Below are positions 27,690 through 35,715 of a DNA stretch of 64,000 nucleotides, piece after piece. How positions within the stretch are numbered: position 1 is the stretch's first letter; every line of letters begins with the position of its first letter. Source of the stretch: Bacteroidota bacterium (lineage in GTDB: Bacteria > Bacteroidota > Bacteroidia > Chitinophagales > Saprospiraceae); NCBI GenBank assembly GCA_963169455.1, contig CAUJDW010000125.1, forward strand, positions 221,672 through 285,671, in the 5' to 3' direction. The notes beneath the pieces are model-generated. The model ran no database searches. It saw nothing but the letters and a program-made list of their open reading frames with translations, and was not told the origin of the DNA. Both the position numbers and the translations under genes were made by a program.

Positions 27690-29069
27690 TCAACCATTCA
27701 GCCATCCCCCCGAAAAGCCCGCCTTTTTCAGGCCTTCCAGGATGTAAGGGTTTTTTTTCATCACCTCCCAGAGCAGCCCGCTGCGGTAGTTCTCGATCTG
27801 CAGCAAAATGGGCCCCTGGTCGATGCCGAGGTAATCCACATCGAACCAGCCGTTCTTGTTGCCCTGGCCGAAGGTGTAGGAAAGGTTGAAGGCGTCTTTG
27901 AAGCCATATTCCCCGATCAGGCCATGGTAGTGTGTATTCCACATGTATTCCAGGGCGGCCAGGCACAATTCCGGCTCGAAGGGGACAGAGCCGCCGGCGG
28001 CCGTGGGAGCGATGGTGCCGTCATCGACCACCCGCTGTGCGGAAGCACCGCGGGCGCGGTAGTCGAAGAACTGCCATTCCTTTCCATTCGCTGAGCGTTT
28101 TTCGTTGGCCGGGCCGTCGCAGGCGGTCAGCCCCCAGCAGTTTTCCCAGTAACCGGAGAACCCCTTCGGGTTCTGTATGCAATAGGCCCGGTTGGACAGG
28201 GTGGCCCGCCTGGAGTTCTCGAAGTAGTCGATGCCTTTTCCGCGCATGTACGCATCCTGTATGCCGCGGAAGTCGATCCAGACATGGCTGTACTGGTGGC
28301 CGAAAAGCGGGTCGAACTGGACGTTTTCCTGGCCCTGGAATTCCGCCCATTCGTAGGTGGAACACCAGCGATCCCAGCATTCGGCAGGGATGGGATGGGT
28401 GGGCGAGCCGATGGCCATCAGCAGCAGCACCATGGCCTCGTTGTAGCCTTGCCACCTGGCGGGGATAAAGCCCGACTCCGGATGCCAGCCCATCGAAAGC
28501 CGCAGGCTGTCGTCGAGCATCCAGTCCCATTCCACCCGCCGGTACAGGGCGTCGGCCAGGTTCCGGATCTCCTGCTCGACGGGCTTTTCTTCGTCGAAAT
28601 AACTCATCACCGACAGCACGCCGGCCATGAGCAGCCCGGTGTCGATGGATGAGAGTTCCACCTGTTTGAAGCGGGTGGCTTTATCCAGGGTGAGGAAGTG
28701 GTAAAAGAAACCTTTGTAACCGGACACCCCTTCCGGGGCGTCCCCCTGTGGGAGCCGGCTCAGCACCCGAAGCGTCTGCACCACCCGTTCGGCAGCGGCC
28801 TCGCGGCTGATGTAGCCCCTTTCCACGCCAACCAGATAACTGCTCAGCCCGAAGCCGGTGGCGGCGATGCTGGAAAAGGTGAGGGTAGGGTAGCGGTCGG
28901 GAGTTTGGAAATTGACGCTATCCGCCAGATCCCAGAAATAGTGGAAGGTGCGCCGCTGCAGTTCGTCTATGGAAAATGGAACAGCCTCCGCCGGAGGGGT
29001 GGGTTCCTGCCGCGGCTGCCCGTTGCAGGCAGCGAGCACGAGTAAGCCGAGGAGTATGGTTTTCTGCAT
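27690..29069 (-). CDS. GH144-like (glycoamylase-domain) glucanase, lipoprotein
   Basis: Start at MQKTILLGLLVLAACNGQ (ATG ending at 29069) gives a lipoprotein signal and 459 residues. An upstream in-frame extension is encoded by a dispersed palindromic repeat and is not credible. The domain is the alpha/alpha-barrel often labelled glucoamylase: RRTFHYFWDLAD at the start, IAATGFGLSSYLVGVERGYI, VEWDWMLDDSLRLSMGW, then VDYLGIDQGPILLQIENYRSG. Characterised GH144 enzymes with this domain cleave beta-1,2-glucan. It shares the fold with the protein at 32383-34800 but lacks its accessory and sorting domains. The lipid anchor would put it at the periplasm or outer surface. Substrate assignment is inferred from family. 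Confidence 0.85.
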   Translation of the reverse strand: MQKTILLGLLVLAACNGQPRQEPTPPAEAVPFSIDELQRRTFHYFWDLADSVNFQTPDRYPTLTFSSIAATGFGLSSYLVGVERGYISREAAAERVVQTLRVLSRLPQGDAPEGVSGYKGFFYHFLTLDKATRFKQVELSSIDTGLLMAGVLSVMSYFDEEKPVEQEIRNLADALYRRVEWDWMLDDSLRLSMGWHPESGFIPARWQGYNEAMVLLLMAIGSPTHPIPAECWDRWCSTYEWAEFQGQENVQFDPLFGHQYSHVWIDFRGIQDAYMRGKGIDYFENSRRATLSNRAYCIQNPKGFSGYWENCWGLTACDGPANEKRSANGKEWQFFDYRARGASAQRVVDDGTIAPTAAGGSVPFEPELCLAALEYMWNTHYHGLIGEYGFKDAFNLSYTFGQGNKNGWFDVDYLGIDQGPILLQIENYRSGLLWEVMKKNPYILEGLKKAGFSGGWLNG

Positions 29070-29093
29070 GGGTTGGGAGGATTTGGGAAAAAA

Positions 29094-29186
29094 TTGAACC
29101 GCAGAGAGTCGCAGAGGCGCAGAGCAGGGCGCAAAGGTTGCGAAAAACCTCTGCGCCCTCCGCGTTTCTGCGTCTCTGCGGTTCAA
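29094..29186. repeat. MITE-like palindromic intergenic repeat
   Basis: The 93-base segment begins TTGAACCGCAGAG and ends with its exact 13-base reverse complement. Inside, further imperfectly paired GCAGAG/CTCTGC blocks make it one long hairpin. It fills nearly the whole gap between the six-module protein's stop (29191) and the GH144-like lipoprotein's start (29069). Repeats of this kind, rich in GCAGAG, are scattered in many bacterial genomes. In an operon it might act as an RNA processing or attenuation site. Confidence 0.7.
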
Positions 29187-29190
29187 AAAC

Positions 29191-32100
29191 TTACCGTTTC
29201 ATAAACCTGGCATTCGCCCGCAGCACGCCATCACGGGAATAACCGGCGAGGACGTACATGCCGGCGGGCAGCTGGCTGACGTTGAGGTGGGCCGTGCCCT
29301 CATTGCCTACCCAGATGCTGGCCATGCGCTGGCCGTAAGCGTTGTATATCTCCAGGCGGGATACCTGCCCGAGATTGTCCACCGTCAGCAGGTTCGTCAC
29401 CGGGTTGGGCATGATGCTCAGCGGGTCGAGCTTCGGCGTTTCAAACAGGCCGGTCAGCATACAGCCCGGGCCGTCGAGCTGGATGTTGTCGAAGTAGTAG
29501 ATGACGTCTTCGGCCGGGATGTTGTTGATATCCCAGATCAGCGTGATGCGCCGGTAGTCGCCATCGTCAGGAATCGGGTTGGGCGATGTCGAGAAGTCCC
29601 AGGTCAGTTGTTCCCACTGGTTGGCCACCGTGTTTTGCACGGTATTGTCGCCGGAGGTGCCGGGGGCGTTGGGGTTGGCCGGGTTCTCGAGCTTCATCGT
29701 GATGGATGTCACCTTGGGCGACCAGACCATCATTTTGACCAGCTTGTTGTCGCTGAAGCGGATGGGGGCGAACAGGTCGGTGTACATGCCCTGCCAGGGC
29801 TGTGCGCCGGTGGCTTTTTCAACCGCCTTGCCCACTTTCGCGCTGGGGTTGACGCCGTCGGGGGCGGGGTTGTCCACCAGTTCAAAATCGCCGGAATCAT
29901 CATTGGGGAAGTAGCGCCATTCGGTGGAGGTGAAGGCCGGGTCGTCGAAGCTCATCAGGCAATCTGTGTAAGGCGCATGGGCAAACTGCAGATTGTCAAT
30001 GTAGTAGATGTCTTCCGAAGGCGGTTCCACACCAGCGTTGAAGAAGAAGCAGGCGCGCCTGTGATCCATCCCTTCCTGGTTGGAGAAGTCGGCAGTCAGG
30101 GTTTCCCACTCGCCTGGTTGGGTAATATTCACAAAGACCTCACTGACCGGGCTGGAGCCTCCTTCCAGTTTCAACAGCACCGGTACGGCTGCCGGGGCAT
30201 TGACCTGAATGCTGAGCTGGTTGTAAACGGACAGGTCGATGCCATCGGGGAACAGCGCGCAGAGCGCCTCCCAGGGCGCGCCCGCCGGGTCGCGGTACAG
30301 GCCCACCTTGGTAGAGCTGTTGGCCGTGGTTACGTCCGGGTTGTTCACCACTTCCAGCTGGCCGGCGCCGGCGCCGTATTCGTAGTTGCGCTGGCATTCG
30401 AAATCGTCGATGATGTTGAGGATCGGCGCTATGCCCTCACAGGGGTCAACAGTAGAGAATCCCTGGGTGAGGTTGTCGAAGAAGAACATGGCGCCGGCCT
30501 CTGCCGTGCCGGGGTTGAAGATCAGCTTCAGCGCCACCCAGTCGGTGATGGACTGGAAGTCGGAGAAGTCGAAGGACACCGTTTCCCAGTTGCCGGGGCT
30601 TTGGAACTCGCGCTCGACTTCCTTGTTGCCCTGTGAGATACTCTCCAGCTGCATGATGACGGAGGTGGCCCCTACCGGCGCCCAGACGTCGAGGTTGAAC
30701 TGCGGGCGGGTGGAGATGTCGATAAAACCAGGCGCCACGGCCGTCAGGGTGGAGAAGGGCGAGCTGCCCTTGGTGTATTTGCCCACTTTCGGGGAGTTGT
30801 TGACGCCGCCGGGCGCAGGGTTGTCAATGATCTGGAATGTGCCGTGCTGCACGGTGTTGTCATCGAGCGGGGCCCAGGGCAGGAATGCGCCGTCTTCGAA
30901 GTCCTCGATGGTGAGCTCCTGTTGTTCCACCAGCTGGATGTCGTCGATAAAATAGATATCCCCTGGTTGAGCATCCTGTCCGCCGTTGAAGAAGATAACG
31001 ATCTTCTTATGGTTGGCCAGGGCCTGGCTACTGAAGTCCACCTCGTACTCCACCCATTCGTTGGCGGCGGGCACATCCTTCCATACTTCATAGATGCCGG
31101 AACTGCCGCCTTCCAGTTTGAACAGGATCTGGACTACCCGGGGGGACCATATCTTGGCCTTAAACTGGTTTTTGACGCTCAGGTCGATGGGGTTTTGATA
31201 GTCGATCAGCAAATTATCCCATGGGCCGGGAGGGTCAGCAAAGCGGCCAACGAGGGAAGAGGGGTTGACCACGCCGGGGTCGGGGTTGGGCACTACCGTC
31301 AGGCTGTCCCACCCGTTGGTATAGGTGGCGTTGCGGTTGCACTCGAAATCGTCGAGCATGTCCGGGTTGGGTTCAACGTTGGCGCAGGCGCCCTGGGGAA
31401 CAGCGCAGAGGTTGTCGAAGTAATAGGTGTCTCCGCTGGTTTCCACACCAGGGTCAAAGAACAGGATAATTTTGTTGAGGTCGGTGATTTCGGCCGCGGC
31501 CGAGAAATCAAAGGTGTACTCCTGCCAGGCGTTGGCTACGCCAATGTTTTTGGTCACTTCGAAATCCGGGCCCGGGCCTTCCAGTTTCAGCAGCACCTGG
31601 GTGGGCGCCGTGGCGTACACCTGCAGTTTGAACTGGTTGAAAATGCTGAGGTCCAGAGGCGTCGTGCTCTCCGCCAGCAGCAGGCTGTAGGCCGAGGTGT
31701 TCGACTTAACGTACATCCCGCATTGGGCCGAGCTGTTGACGATGTTGGGCGCCGGGTTGTCAACCGGGCCGGTAAAGGTTCCGTCGATGGCGTTCCAGGG
31801 CAGGGCGTTGCCTCCTTCGAAGGTTTCATAACATTCCACCGGGGACACGGAACGGATGTCGTCGAAGTAGAAGGTCTCGGTGCTGCCGAGGGTGAAGGGG
31901 TTGAAGCTCACCAGCACCTTGTCCAGGGTGGTGAAGGCTGCGCCGCCGCTGAGGTCGAAAGTGATCTCCACCCACTGGTTGGCCACGTTAATGTCGCGGA
32001 ACTGCTCCACGGCATTGCCGCCGCCCTCGAATTTGAGCAGCATCTGAATGGGTGCGATCGGCGACCAGACCTTCATTTTGAATACGTTGAACTCCGACAG

Positions 32101-32352
32101 GTCGGCCGGGGCGGCCAGGGTGCCGAAGGCGAAGCAGAAGTCGAAATCGGGGTTGTTCGTGAAAGATCCCACAAAACCACTTGTGTTGATGCCGGAGGGG
32201 TCCGGATTGGCGATTGCGCCGTTCCAGGCGCCGTTGAGGCCTACCCAGCTGATGTCGGCGGTTCCGCCTTCAAAATCTTCATAGACCGTCTGCCCGTAGG
32301 AGAAGAGGGCAAAGAGGGCTAAAGTGAACAGTGTCAGCAAATATCGTTTCAT
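29191..32352 (-). CDS. T9SS-exported protein with six tandem carbohydrate-binding-like modules
   Basis: The 1053-residue protein has a signal peptide (MKRYLLTLFTLALFALFSYG) and then six modules of about 145-165 residues. Each opens with a DFE/TFE motif (for example YEDFEGG, YETFEGG, LDDFECN, IEDFEDG, IDDFECQ). Each carries NP(A/D)P followed by VN(P/S)S, then WSP or WAP with LKLEG, and closes with YYFDN(L/I). The pattern suggests beta-jelly-roll carbohydrate-binding domains. A type IX sorting domain ends the chain (MPNPVTNLLTVDNLG to ARFMKR). It lies 30 bases after the secreted GH144-like gene and probably displays the binding array on the surface. No catalytic motif is seen. It may serve as the locus's surface glycan-binding protein in place of SusE/SusF. 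Confidence 0.8.
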   Translation of the reverse strand: MKRYLLTLFTLALFALFSYGQTVYEDFEGGTADISWVGLNGAWNGAIANPDPSGINTSGFVGSFTNNPDFDFCFAFGTLAAPADLSEFNVFKMKVWSPIAPIQMLLKFEGGGNAVEQFRDINVANQWVEITFDLSGGAAFTTLDKVLVSFNPFTLGSTETFYFDDIRSVSPVECYETFEGGNALPWNAIDGTFTGPVDNPAPNIVNSSAQCGMYVKSNTSAYSLLLAESTTPLDLSIFNQFKLQVYATAPTQVLLKLEGPGPDFEVTKNIGVANAWQEYTFDFSAAAEITDLNKIILFFDPGVETSGDTYYFDNLCAVPQGACANVEPNPDMLDDFECNRNATYTNGWDSLTVVPNPDPGVVNPSSLVGRFADPPGPWDNLLIDYQNPIDLSVKNQFKAKIWSPRVVQILFKLEGGSSGIYEVWKDVPAANEWVEYEVDFSSQALANHKKIVIFFNGGQDAQPGDIYFIDDIQLVEQQELTIEDFEDGAFLPWAPLDDNTVQHGTFQIIDNPAPGGVNNSPKVGKYTKGSSPFSTLTAVAPGFIDISTRPQFNLDVWAPVGATSVIMQLESISQGNKEVEREFQSPGNWETVSFDFSDFQSITDWVALKLIFNPGTAEAGAMFFFDNLTQGFSTVDPCEGIAPILNIIDDFECQRNYEYGAGAGQLEVVNNPDVTTANSSTKVGLYRDPAGAPWEALCALFPDGIDLSVYNQLSIQVNAPAAVPVLLKLEGGSSPVSEVFVNITQPGEWETLTADFSNQEGMDHRRACFFFNAGVEPPSEDIYYIDNLQFAHAPYTDCLMSFDDPAFTSTEWRYFPNDDSGDFELVDNPAPDGVNPSAKVGKAVEKATGAQPWQGMYTDLFAPIRFSDNKLVKMMVWSPKVTSITMKLENPANPNAPGTSGDNTVQNTVANQWEQLTWDFSTSPNPIPDDGDYRRITLIWDINNIPAEDVIYYFDNIQLDGPGCMLTGLFETPKLDPLSIMPNPVTNLLTVDNLGQVSRLEIYNAYGQRMASIWVGNEGTAHLNVSQLPAGMYVLAGYSRDGVLRANARFMKR

Positions 32353-32382
32353 AAGGCGAATGTTTTTTAGTGTTTAGAAAAT

Positions 32383-34800
32383 TCATTTCAGGATCATTAT
32401 CCGGTGGGCCAGTACCGTTTGTTCGTGTTGTACTTGCAACAAGTAAACGCCATTGGGCAAATGGCGGGTGTCGACTGTTACGGTGTAGTTTCCGGGTGCG
32501 AAGCGCTGCCCGTCGATCAGTTTTTTTACTTCATTACCCCTGCTGTCGCGCAGGATGGCTTCCAGGGTGGCATGGCCGGCCAGCGACAGTTCAACTGTAA
32601 GGGCCTCAGAGGCCGGGTTCGGGAACGCACTCAGGCCGATTGCCGGAGCGGCCTGCGGTGCTTCGGCAGCCACTACGACGGTATCCGGCACGAAGCCGAT
32701 GGCGTCGAGCGCGCCCTGTATTTCGGGATTGGCCATGAAGTGGTTCCACAGCAGTTGTGTGCGGTAGTTCTCGATCATGCAGATAATCGGCCCCTGGTCG
32801 ATGGCCAGATAGGAGTCGGCGTACCAGTCCAGGCCCAGGTGGAAGGCGTCGTAAAAACCCATCGGGCCCCATAGGCGCTGCCCGAGTTCGCGGTAGTAGT
32901 ATTTGAGGGTGGCGAGCGATTGCGTCGGGGTGTAGGGCATGGAAGACAATGCGCCGGTAGGGGCCATGGTGCCGTTGTCGCGGCTCATCTGGGGTTCGTG
33001 GGCCAGATAGCCCACCAGTGGGTCGTCGCTGGCAGTCAGGCCCCAGACGAATTCATTGTAACCTTCGTGGCCCAGGGGGTTGCTGATGCAGTAGGCCCTG
33101 TTGATGAGGGATTGATTCCGGCCTTGTATGAAGTAATTGGCGTACTGGTCGCGTTTGTCGCGGGGGTCGAAGCCCAGGAAGGAGTAGTGGGTGAAAAACA
33201 GCGGCCCGCCCAGGCCCGTGCCGACAGGCAGGCGGAAGCCGTAATAGGTCAGCCCGCTGGTGTAGTTGCCCCCTGCCCAGCCACTGTGGTACAGGCTGGC
33301 CGGCACGCTGTGGGTGGGCGAGGCGATGGCCAGCAGGTACACCATCATGGTTTCGTTCCAGCCCCGCACCGGCAGGTTGATGGCAAAATTGTAGTTGGGC
33401 GACCAGTGCCAGTAAATGACGTTCTGGTTCTGATTGCGGTACCAGTCCCATTCCACCGCTTCCCACAGATCAGTGATCTTCTCGCGCAGGGCGGCTTCCT
33501 CCGGCGTATCCAGGTTGAAATATTCGCGTGCGGTGAGCAGCCCTTCGAAGAGGAAGGCGGTTTCCACGATATCGCCGCCGTTGTCCTGGGTGCTGAAAGG
33601 GTGCACCTGCCCGGTCACCCCGTTCATCCAGTGGGGGAAAGCGCCGTGGAAGCGGTCCGCATTCTCCAGGAAAGCCGCCATCTGTTGGATCCGTTCCATG
33701 CCCTGCTGCCGGGTGATGAAGCCCCGCTCGATGCCCACCAGTATGGCCATCACGCCGAAGCCCGTTCCTCCCATGGTGACGACATCGCCCGAAGTGTTGC
33801 GCTCGCGGATCAGGCCGGAGGTGGGGTGGGCAAAATCCCAGAAATACCGGAAAGTGTAGGCCTGCACCATATCCATGAGCTGTTCATCGGTCATGTCGAA
33901 AGTGCTGGTTGAAACAGTGGCGGATGGCAGGGATTCCTGGCCTGCGGCGTTGAGGGCTGTAATGCGGTATTGCAGGTTCAGGTTTGTTCCGATGGGCCTG
34001 ACAAAGTCGATGAAGCGGCTGTGGACGCCGCTCAAATAGCGCACCGGCTGGAAAGAAGCCCCATTATCCAGGGAGCGGTAAATGCGATAACCTTCCAGTT
34101 GAGGTTCGGCGCCGGGCGCCCAGTTCAGCTCCACGTGGCTGTCGTAGCCTTCCGCCGTCAGGCCCTGCGGCGCTGCTACGGGATCGGCGCCTGCCGAACC
34201 GTTGTAGGTTTTTACTTCGTCGATCAGCAGCGTGTGCTCCTGTCCGTCGGCGGCGTCCTGCCCGAAGATGATGGCCTTGGTTTGGCTGAAGTTGATGTTG
34301 GTTTGGTTGGGGTCGTCAAAAAAGAGGCTGAGCGGCGCCTTCACCTGCTTCCACTGGCCGGCGGGAATGTCTCCGGCGTAGGGGCCCAGGGCATACTTGT
34401 TCGATTTGGTGGCGCCGGGCGCCCCTTCCATATAGATCAGAGGCCAGTCGGCTGCCGCCAGGCCTGCCGGCGCATAGGCCCAGAAGGAGAGGGTATCCGA
34501 ACCGGTGATGTTCTGAAAAGGAAAGCCGGGGGCAATGACCAGGGCCGCCCAGTCCCCTCCACTTTGGGACCGCCAGCGCAGGCGCAGGCTGTTGTCGCCT
34601 TCGTACGGAGGGATGTCGTATTCGACGGGAATCTTATCTCCGGAAGGCCCGGCTTGTTCCAGGAAACTGGGGACAGAAGGAAAGGCCAGCCCGGTATCGT
34701 AATACCCGGGATTGTTGCTGTCCTGAAAGAAAAAAACCGTTTGGGCGCCGGCCCCTAGGGAGAAGGCGCAGGCCAAAACCACAAGTAGAGATATCCTCAT
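32383..34800 (-). CDS. T9SS-exported GH144-like glucanase with accessory domains
   Basis: The protein has 805 residues and a signal peptide (MRISLLVVLACAFSLGAGAQ). Residues 20-205 look like a beta-sandwich binding domain (LSFWAYAPAG, LIYMEGAPG, LLIDEVKTYNG). A fibronectin type III-like domain (about 215-300, VELNWAPGAEPQLEGYRIYRS) comes next. The catalytic glycoamylase-type domain (about 310-715) holds YTFRYFWDFAHPTSG, MGGTGFGVMAILVGIERGFI, EWDWYRN and LAIDQGPIICMIENYRT. A type IX sorting domain (AFPNPASEALTVELS) ends it. It is the first enzyme gene after the regulator and lipoprotein. Together with the GH144-like lipoprotein it gives two related endo-enzymes in different places: one sent out by T9SS, one lipid-anchored. 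Confidence 0.85.
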   Translation of the reverse strand: MRISLLVVLACAFSLGAGAQTVFFFQDSNNPGYYDTGLAFPSVPSFLEQAGPSGDKIPVEYDIPPYEGDNSLRLRWRSQSGGDWAALVIAPGFPFQNITGSDTLSFWAYAPAGLAAADWPLIYMEGAPGATKSNKYALGPYAGDIPAGQWKQVKAPLSLFFDDPNQTNINFSQTKAIIFGQDAADGQEHTLLIDEVKTYNGSAGADPVAAPQGLTAEGYDSHVELNWAPGAEPQLEGYRIYRSLDNGASFQPVRYLSGVHSRFIDFVRPIGTNLNLQYRITALNAAGQESLPSATVSTSTFDMTDEQLMDMVQAYTFRYFWDFAHPTSGLIRERNTSGDVVTMGGTGFGVMAILVGIERGFITRQQGMERIQQMAAFLENADRFHGAFPHWMNGVTGQVHPFSTQDNGGDIVETAFLFEGLLTAREYFNLDTPEEAALREKITDLWEAVEWDWYRNQNQNVIYWHWSPNYNFAINLPVRGWNETMMVYLLAIASPTHSVPASLYHSGWAGGNYTSGLTYYGFRLPVGTGLGGPLFFTHYSFLGFDPRDKRDQYANYFIQGRNQSLINRAYCISNPLGHEGYNEFVWGLTASDDPLVGYLAHEPQMSRDNGTMAPTGALSSMPYTPTQSLATLKYYYRELGQRLWGPMGFYDAFHLGLDWYADSYLAIDQGPIICMIENYRTQLLWNHFMANPEIQGALDAIGFVPDTVVVAAEAPQAAPAIGLSAFPNPASEALTVELSLAGHATLEAILRDSRGNEVKKLIDGQRFAPGNYTVTVDTRHLPNGVYLLQVQHEQTVLAHRIMILK

Positions 34801-35078
34801 ATAGCTCTTTTTCAGTCGTAATTCTGCTCTTTTTCCAGCAGAATAATTCGCATTTGCAGATGGCTGCAGCGAAATAAAAATTCTATAGCCCCTGGGAGTG
34901 CGTGTACAATATTAGGATTTTAGATGTCTGCATTAAAAAATACGACCTCACTATTACTACGCCAATGACAAAAGTCATCCGCCGGAGTTGTGCCGGCCAC
35001 AGGGTGGCTTACCTTGATTTTCTGAAGTTCAGCCACCTGCCGGCTTTTACTCGGCCACGGTTTCGCATCCACCCCACC
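34801..35078 (-). promoter_or_regulatory. Leader region of the glucanase-SusCD operon with inverted repeat
   Basis: This 278-base gap lies upstream of the first enzyme gene and contains no credible ORF. An 8-bp inverted repeat, ATTCTGCT/AGCAGAAT (34821-34828 with 34837-34844), sits about 20 bases before the ATG on the coding strand. It may be an operator or a leader hairpin. No full-match TAnnTTTG box was found; the nearest is TAATATTG on the minus strand near 34910. An operon promoter here is therefore likely by position only. Confidence 0.35.
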
Positions 35079-35633
35079 TCACCTGCCACCCTCGATCCGG
35101 CGGACGAAGCCATCTTTGGGGTCTGTCCGGATCAGGCCGCGTTCGAGGAGTTTTTTCCACTCCCGCTTGGATGGGTTGAGGATGTAGTCGTCCTCCTTGC
35201 CCTCGCTGTCATAGGTTGCCCGGACTTTCGTGATCTCCTTTACGGCATTTCTGTCCGCCTCCTCGTCCATATCCAGCATATACAACTGCAGGCCTTTGCC
35301 ATCGAGCGGTTTGACCAGATAAAGAATCCAGAACGCGCTGTCTTTGTCTTTCAGGTTCATGAAATAATAACCCCTGAATTTTTTCACGATCAGGTTTTCG
35401 CCCAGGGTGTAGTCTTCATCCGACATGCCTACGACTTTGGTGGCGGTGACCTGTAGCGTGTCTTTCTCATCGGGGTACAGCCCCCGGATATCCTTGGGAA
35501 TCCTGCTCAGCGCCCGTTTTTCCAATGGTTGCGGCTGCTCGAAGTAAACTTCGTGGCAGGCCAGGTAACAGGTGGAGATGAGGAATAGGGCGCTAAGCTT
35601 AATGGCTGAAGCGAGGATGCCGGAGATTTTCAT
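35079..35633 (-). CDS. Small lipoprotein of unknown function
   Basis: The start at ATG 35631-35633 (MKISGILASAIKLSALFLI) gives 184 residues with a signal ending STCYLACHEVYFEQPQP; the cysteine in LACHE is a possible lipid site. The rest contains VYFEQPQPLEKRALSRIPKD, LRGLYPDEKDTLQ-like text (here RGLYPDEKDTLQVT), TLGENLIVKKFRGYYF and a tail rich in charged residues. I do not recognise the family. It lies between the sensor-regulator and the enzyme operon, on their strand, with 278 bases on the downstream side, so it may be transcribed with the regulator. Confidence 0.6.
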   Translation of the reverse strand: MKISGILASAIKLSALFLISTCYLACHEVYFEQPQPLEKRALSRIPKDIRGLYPDEKDTLQVTATKVVGMSDEDYTLGENLIVKKFRGYYFMNLKDKDSAFWILYLVKPLDGKGLQLYMLDMDEEADRNAVKEITKVRATYDSEGKEDDYILNPSKREWKKLLERGLIRTDPKDGFVRRIEGGR

Positions 35634-35715
35634 GATGAAGGTATTTTGGAGCAAGCTGCTCATATTTCATGAGGGATTCAATGATAAAGGTCAGTTTCAG
35701 GGCAGGAAGGACTGG

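Noticed and set aside
29070..29186. Longer N-terminus of the GH144-like lipoprotein beginning MNRRDAETRRAQRF
   Set aside because: These codons come from the palindromic repeat; a normal lipoprotein signal begins at 29069.
30844..32322. 492-codon open frame on the plus strand
   Set aside because: Antisense to the six-module protein; its internal repetition simply mirrors that protein.
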